Assembly (NCBI RefSeq): GCF_001748285.1
Contig: NZ_BDGT01000023.1
Coordinates: 1 to 64,000 of the forward strand
From: Thermogemmatispora onikobensis
GTDB taxonomy: Bacteria > Chloroflexota > Ktedonobacteria > Ktedonobacterales > Ktedonobacteraceae
DNA: 64,000 bases
Reading direction: 5' to 3'
Positions 61,892 through 64,000 of this stretch are shown in pieces. The first letter of the stretch is position 1. Every line of letters begins with the position of its first letter. Under the pieces are notes generated by a model. That model did no database searches. It was not told the origin of the DNA and saw only the letters and a list, made by a program, of their open reading frames with translations. The position numbers and the translations under genes are program-made.

Positions 61892-62122
61892 ATGACCGGG
61901 GAGAGTGTGACGACGATGCTACCTGAAGAATCGCTCCAAAGGCGGGGGCGTCTCTGGCCTTTCGCGCTCTTGCTCATTCCCTTTCTCACCGCCGTCTGTC
62001 CGGCCCTCTACAACCAGGTGGAGCCAACGCTGTTCGGCGTACCTTTCTTCTATTGGTTCCAAATGCTCTGGATCGTTGTCACTGCTGTAGTCGTGGGTCT
62101 GGTGGCTTTGTTGACCGAGTAA
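61892..62122 (+). CDS. DUF3311 small membrane protein
   Basis: About 76 residues with two membrane helices (WPFALLLIPFLTAVCPALYN and FYWFQMLWIVVTAVVVGLVALL). The PFLT...P.LYN......GVPFFYWFQ pattern is DUF3311, which is almost always encoded beside a sodium:solute symporter and may be its small subunit. Usually it precedes the symporter in one operon; here it is divergent. The start is uncertain: the ATG at 61892 has GGCAGGG upstream, and the ATG at 61916 is possible. Confidence 0.8.
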   Translation: MTGESVTTMLPEESLQRRGRLWPFALLLIPFLTAVCPALYNQVEPTLFGVPFFYWFQMLWIVVTAVVVGLVALLTE

Positions 62123-62739
62123 CCTGCCGGCAAGAGACCTTTGGACAGTGGGAAGGAAGGCGTTGGCCTTCCGGCGGCTTGTTTGAGTGGGAACTTCATT
62201 GCGCCTGGCTCTTGAGTAGACAGCTCCTCTCTTGTTCGAGGTCCGACTATGCTCTCTTCTTCATCCTATTCCAGCCTGCTTACCTCCAAAGGTCTCTGGT
62301 CTGGGGAGCCATCTCCGGGGAGGTCCTCTCTGCTCTGAGCGACCTCTTGTGCAGGCTGCTGATCTTGCTCTCTATCGACAGCTTCTCCCTGGCCGCCGGC
62401 AGCCATGCTTGCGTGGCAGTTCTCGATGTGGTATCACATCCCTATGATAGGGCTTACCAGTCTGCCGACAACGAGCTTTGATCATCATCAACGACCGCAG
62501 GCACACCGTTCTTCGACTACTTTCGGATTGGGTCATCGCCGCTTTTCCTCCTCTGCATGCTGGCCTTTGCCAGGACTCGTTCTCTCCACGAGATTGTCTC
62601 TCCTCTACGCTGATCACAGGCGCCATCGCCCTCACGCTGGTAGGATCACTTTCTCGCCTCCCTCTCCCTGGTCATCTTCTTGCTACGGTTTATTCGTATG
62701 AATGATGATGTTTGCCTTGAATAAGTATTGGAGCGAGCG
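62123..62739. other. 617-base gap without a supported gene
   Basis: Short open frames on both strands lack ribosome sites and recognisable protein. No strong stem-loop or repeat was found. A promoter for the S9 peptidase should be near the right end. Confidence 0.45.
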
Positions 62740-64000
62740 ATGTTCGAAGAGCAAGATGAGAACAAAACGGTGCCGCGCCCGGTGTCAGCACAGGCGACCA
62801 CCTCCTCCGACGCTTCCAATCAGGCGGAGTTAGATGAGGGCGAAGCCAGCGGCAAGATCATGCAGCAGGAGGTCTCAGGTCCGGCCTCCATCCAGGGCGG
62901 AGACGCCGCTGCTGCTGGAGCGTCGGTCTCGACCACAGTTGCGGCAGCCATAGGGCTGGCCCCTGTGACAGTAGAGGAACTGCTGGATCTGCAGATTGCC
63001 TGGGACCCGCAGCTTTCGCCCGATCACTCCCTGATTGCCTTCACGCTGCAAAGGAACGATCGAAGCACTCAGAGCAGTAAAAGTGCTATCTGGCTGGCCC
63101 CGAGTCGCAAAGAGGCTGTTAGTGGGGCGCGACAGCTCACCGCTGGCGAGCATCAGGACTTTCTGCCTCGCTGGTCGCCACGAGGTGATGACCTGGCCTT
63201 TCTGAGCACGCGCCACGGTGGTCAGCCTCAGCTCTTTCTGCTCTCGCTTCATGGCGGGGAGGCACGCCAGTTGACTCACCTGCCCAATGGAGTCAGTGAT
63301 TATAGTTGGCGTCCCGATGGTCAGGCTCTGCTGGTGCATAGTCCTTGGAAACCAGCCGATGACCAGGAAGTCGGTCCGAAGGAGGAGGAGACCGCCCTTG
63401 TCTATACGCGGCTTGACGAGCAGTGGGATGGCGTAGGGCATTGGCACGGACGCCGGATGCAGCTCTGGCTCGTTCCTCTGAAGGGAGAAGCTGTACGCCT
63501 GACCGCCGAGCCGGTACATCTGGTTCAATCATGCTGGTCGCCCGACGGCAGCGAGGTCGCTTTCTGCGCTAATCGCCGCCCACAGCCCGACCTCAGTACC
63601 AGCATGGCCCTCTGGGTTCTGACACTGGCCACAGGACAGCTCCGTCGTCTGACCCCCGAGGAAGGGCTGGCTCAGATGCCTTCGTGGTCGCCAGATGGCC
63701 GCTACCTCGCTTACTATTATGCTCCTGATCAGACCGAGACCTGCAATATCACCCCGTGGGTTGTGGCCGCCGACGGCAGCGAGGCGCCGCGTCCAGCCTT
63801 TCCTGAGCAGGCCGACTACACCTGTCAGGTCACCATTACCGATGAGCTGCGTCCCCTCAGCGAGTGGCTTGTCCGCCCGCAGTGGTATCCCGATAGCCGC
63901 CATCTCCTGGTAACGATCCATGAGCGTGGCCAGGCCCATCTCTACCGCATCGATCATGAGAGGCAGCAGATGACGGCTTTGACCAGTGGTCCGGGGCGCT
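62740..64000 (+). CDS. S9-family (prolyl oligopeptidase-like) peptidase, 5' part (partial)
   Basis: 420 codons to the window edge with no stop. An ATG at 62740 has GGAG 7 bases upstream. Residues ~1-72 are acidic and disordered (Glu, Gln, Ala). From ~75 on a beta-propeller is seen: repeats ending in WSP or WRPD followed by G and a hydrophobic strand (LPRWSPRGDDLAFLSTR, YSWRPDGQALLVHS, SCWSPDGSEVAFCANR, MPSWSPDGRYLAYYY). This is the N-terminal gate of acylaminoacyl peptidases. The catalytic alpha/beta hydrolase part with Ser, Asp and His would lie beyond the edge. TolB-like or other PD40 proteins are the alternative. The long disordered start is unusual. Confidence 0.85.
   Translation, partial: MFEEQDENKTVPRPVSAQATTSSDASNQAELDEGEASGKIMQQEVSGPASIQGGDAAAAGASVSTTVAAAIGLAPVTVEELLDLQIAWDPQLSPDHSLIAFTLQRNDRSTQSSKSAIWLAPSRKEAVSGARQLTAGEHQDFLPRWSPRGDDLAFLSTRHGGQPQLFLLSLHGGEARQLTHLPNGVSDYSWRPDGQALLVHSPWKPADDQEVGPKEEETALVYTRLDEQWDGVGHWHGRRMQLWLVPLKGEAVRLTAEPVHLVQSCWSPDGSEVAFCANRRPQPDLSTSMALWVLTLATGQLRRLTPEEGLAQMPSWSPDGRYLAYYYAPDQTETCNITPWVVAADGSEAPRPAFPEQADYTCQVTITDELRPLSEWLVRPQWYPDSRHLLVTIHERGQAHLYRIDHERQQMTALTSGPGR

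Noticed and set aside
62053-62705. Short frames right of the DUF3311 gene
   Set aside because: No ribosome site, no recognisable composition and mutual overlap in several frames.
1-64000. tRNA or rRNA genes
   Set aside because: No cloverleaf with a T-loop GGTTCGAATCC-like motif and no rRNA core sequence was noticed by eye; a tRNAscan run would settle it.

Overview
The window looks like chromosomal DNA of a GC-rich, sporulating, filamentous member of the Chloroflexota, class Ktedonobacteria, possibly Thermogemmatispora. This is inferred from the mix of membrane Ser/Thr kinases carrying a baseplate-J-like extracellular module, many tiny XRE regulators, plant and fungal glucan hydrolases with CBM2 and CBM56 modules, and an orphan CO-dehydrogenase-type subunit. 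No rRNA or tRNA was recognised.

Left part (1-10.6 kb): the first codons of a gene running off the left edge, a membrane protein and a Ser/Thr kinase that share a related extracellular module, two unknown proteins, four tandem paralogous XRE-type regulators and a small lipoprotein. Then follows an orphan CRISPR array (11031-11888; 12 repeats, 11 spacers). Repeat polarity, the decayed end repeat and a promoter-like leader all indicate minus-strand transcription. No cas gene is visible. Next come a stub of a primase-polymerase protein, a membrane MutS-like ATPase, a STAND/TPR ATPase, an endonuclease III and a RelE-fold/UvrD helicase fusion.

Centre (21.5-45.6 kb) is carbohydrate metabolism, almost all on the minus strand. 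A beta-glucan locus holds a GH16 with two CBM56, a family-5 binding protein with two permeases, a GH1 beta-glucosidase, a GH5-CBM2 mannanase and a LacI regulator whose own promoter carries two operators. An orphan molybdopterin subunit and a DUF929 protein separate this from a myo-inositol locus (LacI regulator, iolC, iolD, iolE, iolG and a LacD-class aldolase). iolA, iolB and a transporter are not present.

Right part: a radical SAM protein precedes the most interesting feature, a three-gene operon at 46831-57683. It encodes a NERD-pseudokinase-kinase-NTPase fusion, an unrecognised middle protein and a 1703-residue nuclease-like/HerA ATPase. Gene order, sizes and motifs recall the DptF-DptG-DptH restriction module, and the NERD-kinase half recalls PglW of BREX type 2. 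No DNA-modification gene is visible. I read it as a candidate kinase-gated anti-phage system. It is followed by a pentapeptide-repeat/DUF4388 pair, a sodium:solute symporter with a divergent DUF3311 partner, and the 5' part of an S9-family peptidase cut by the right edge.
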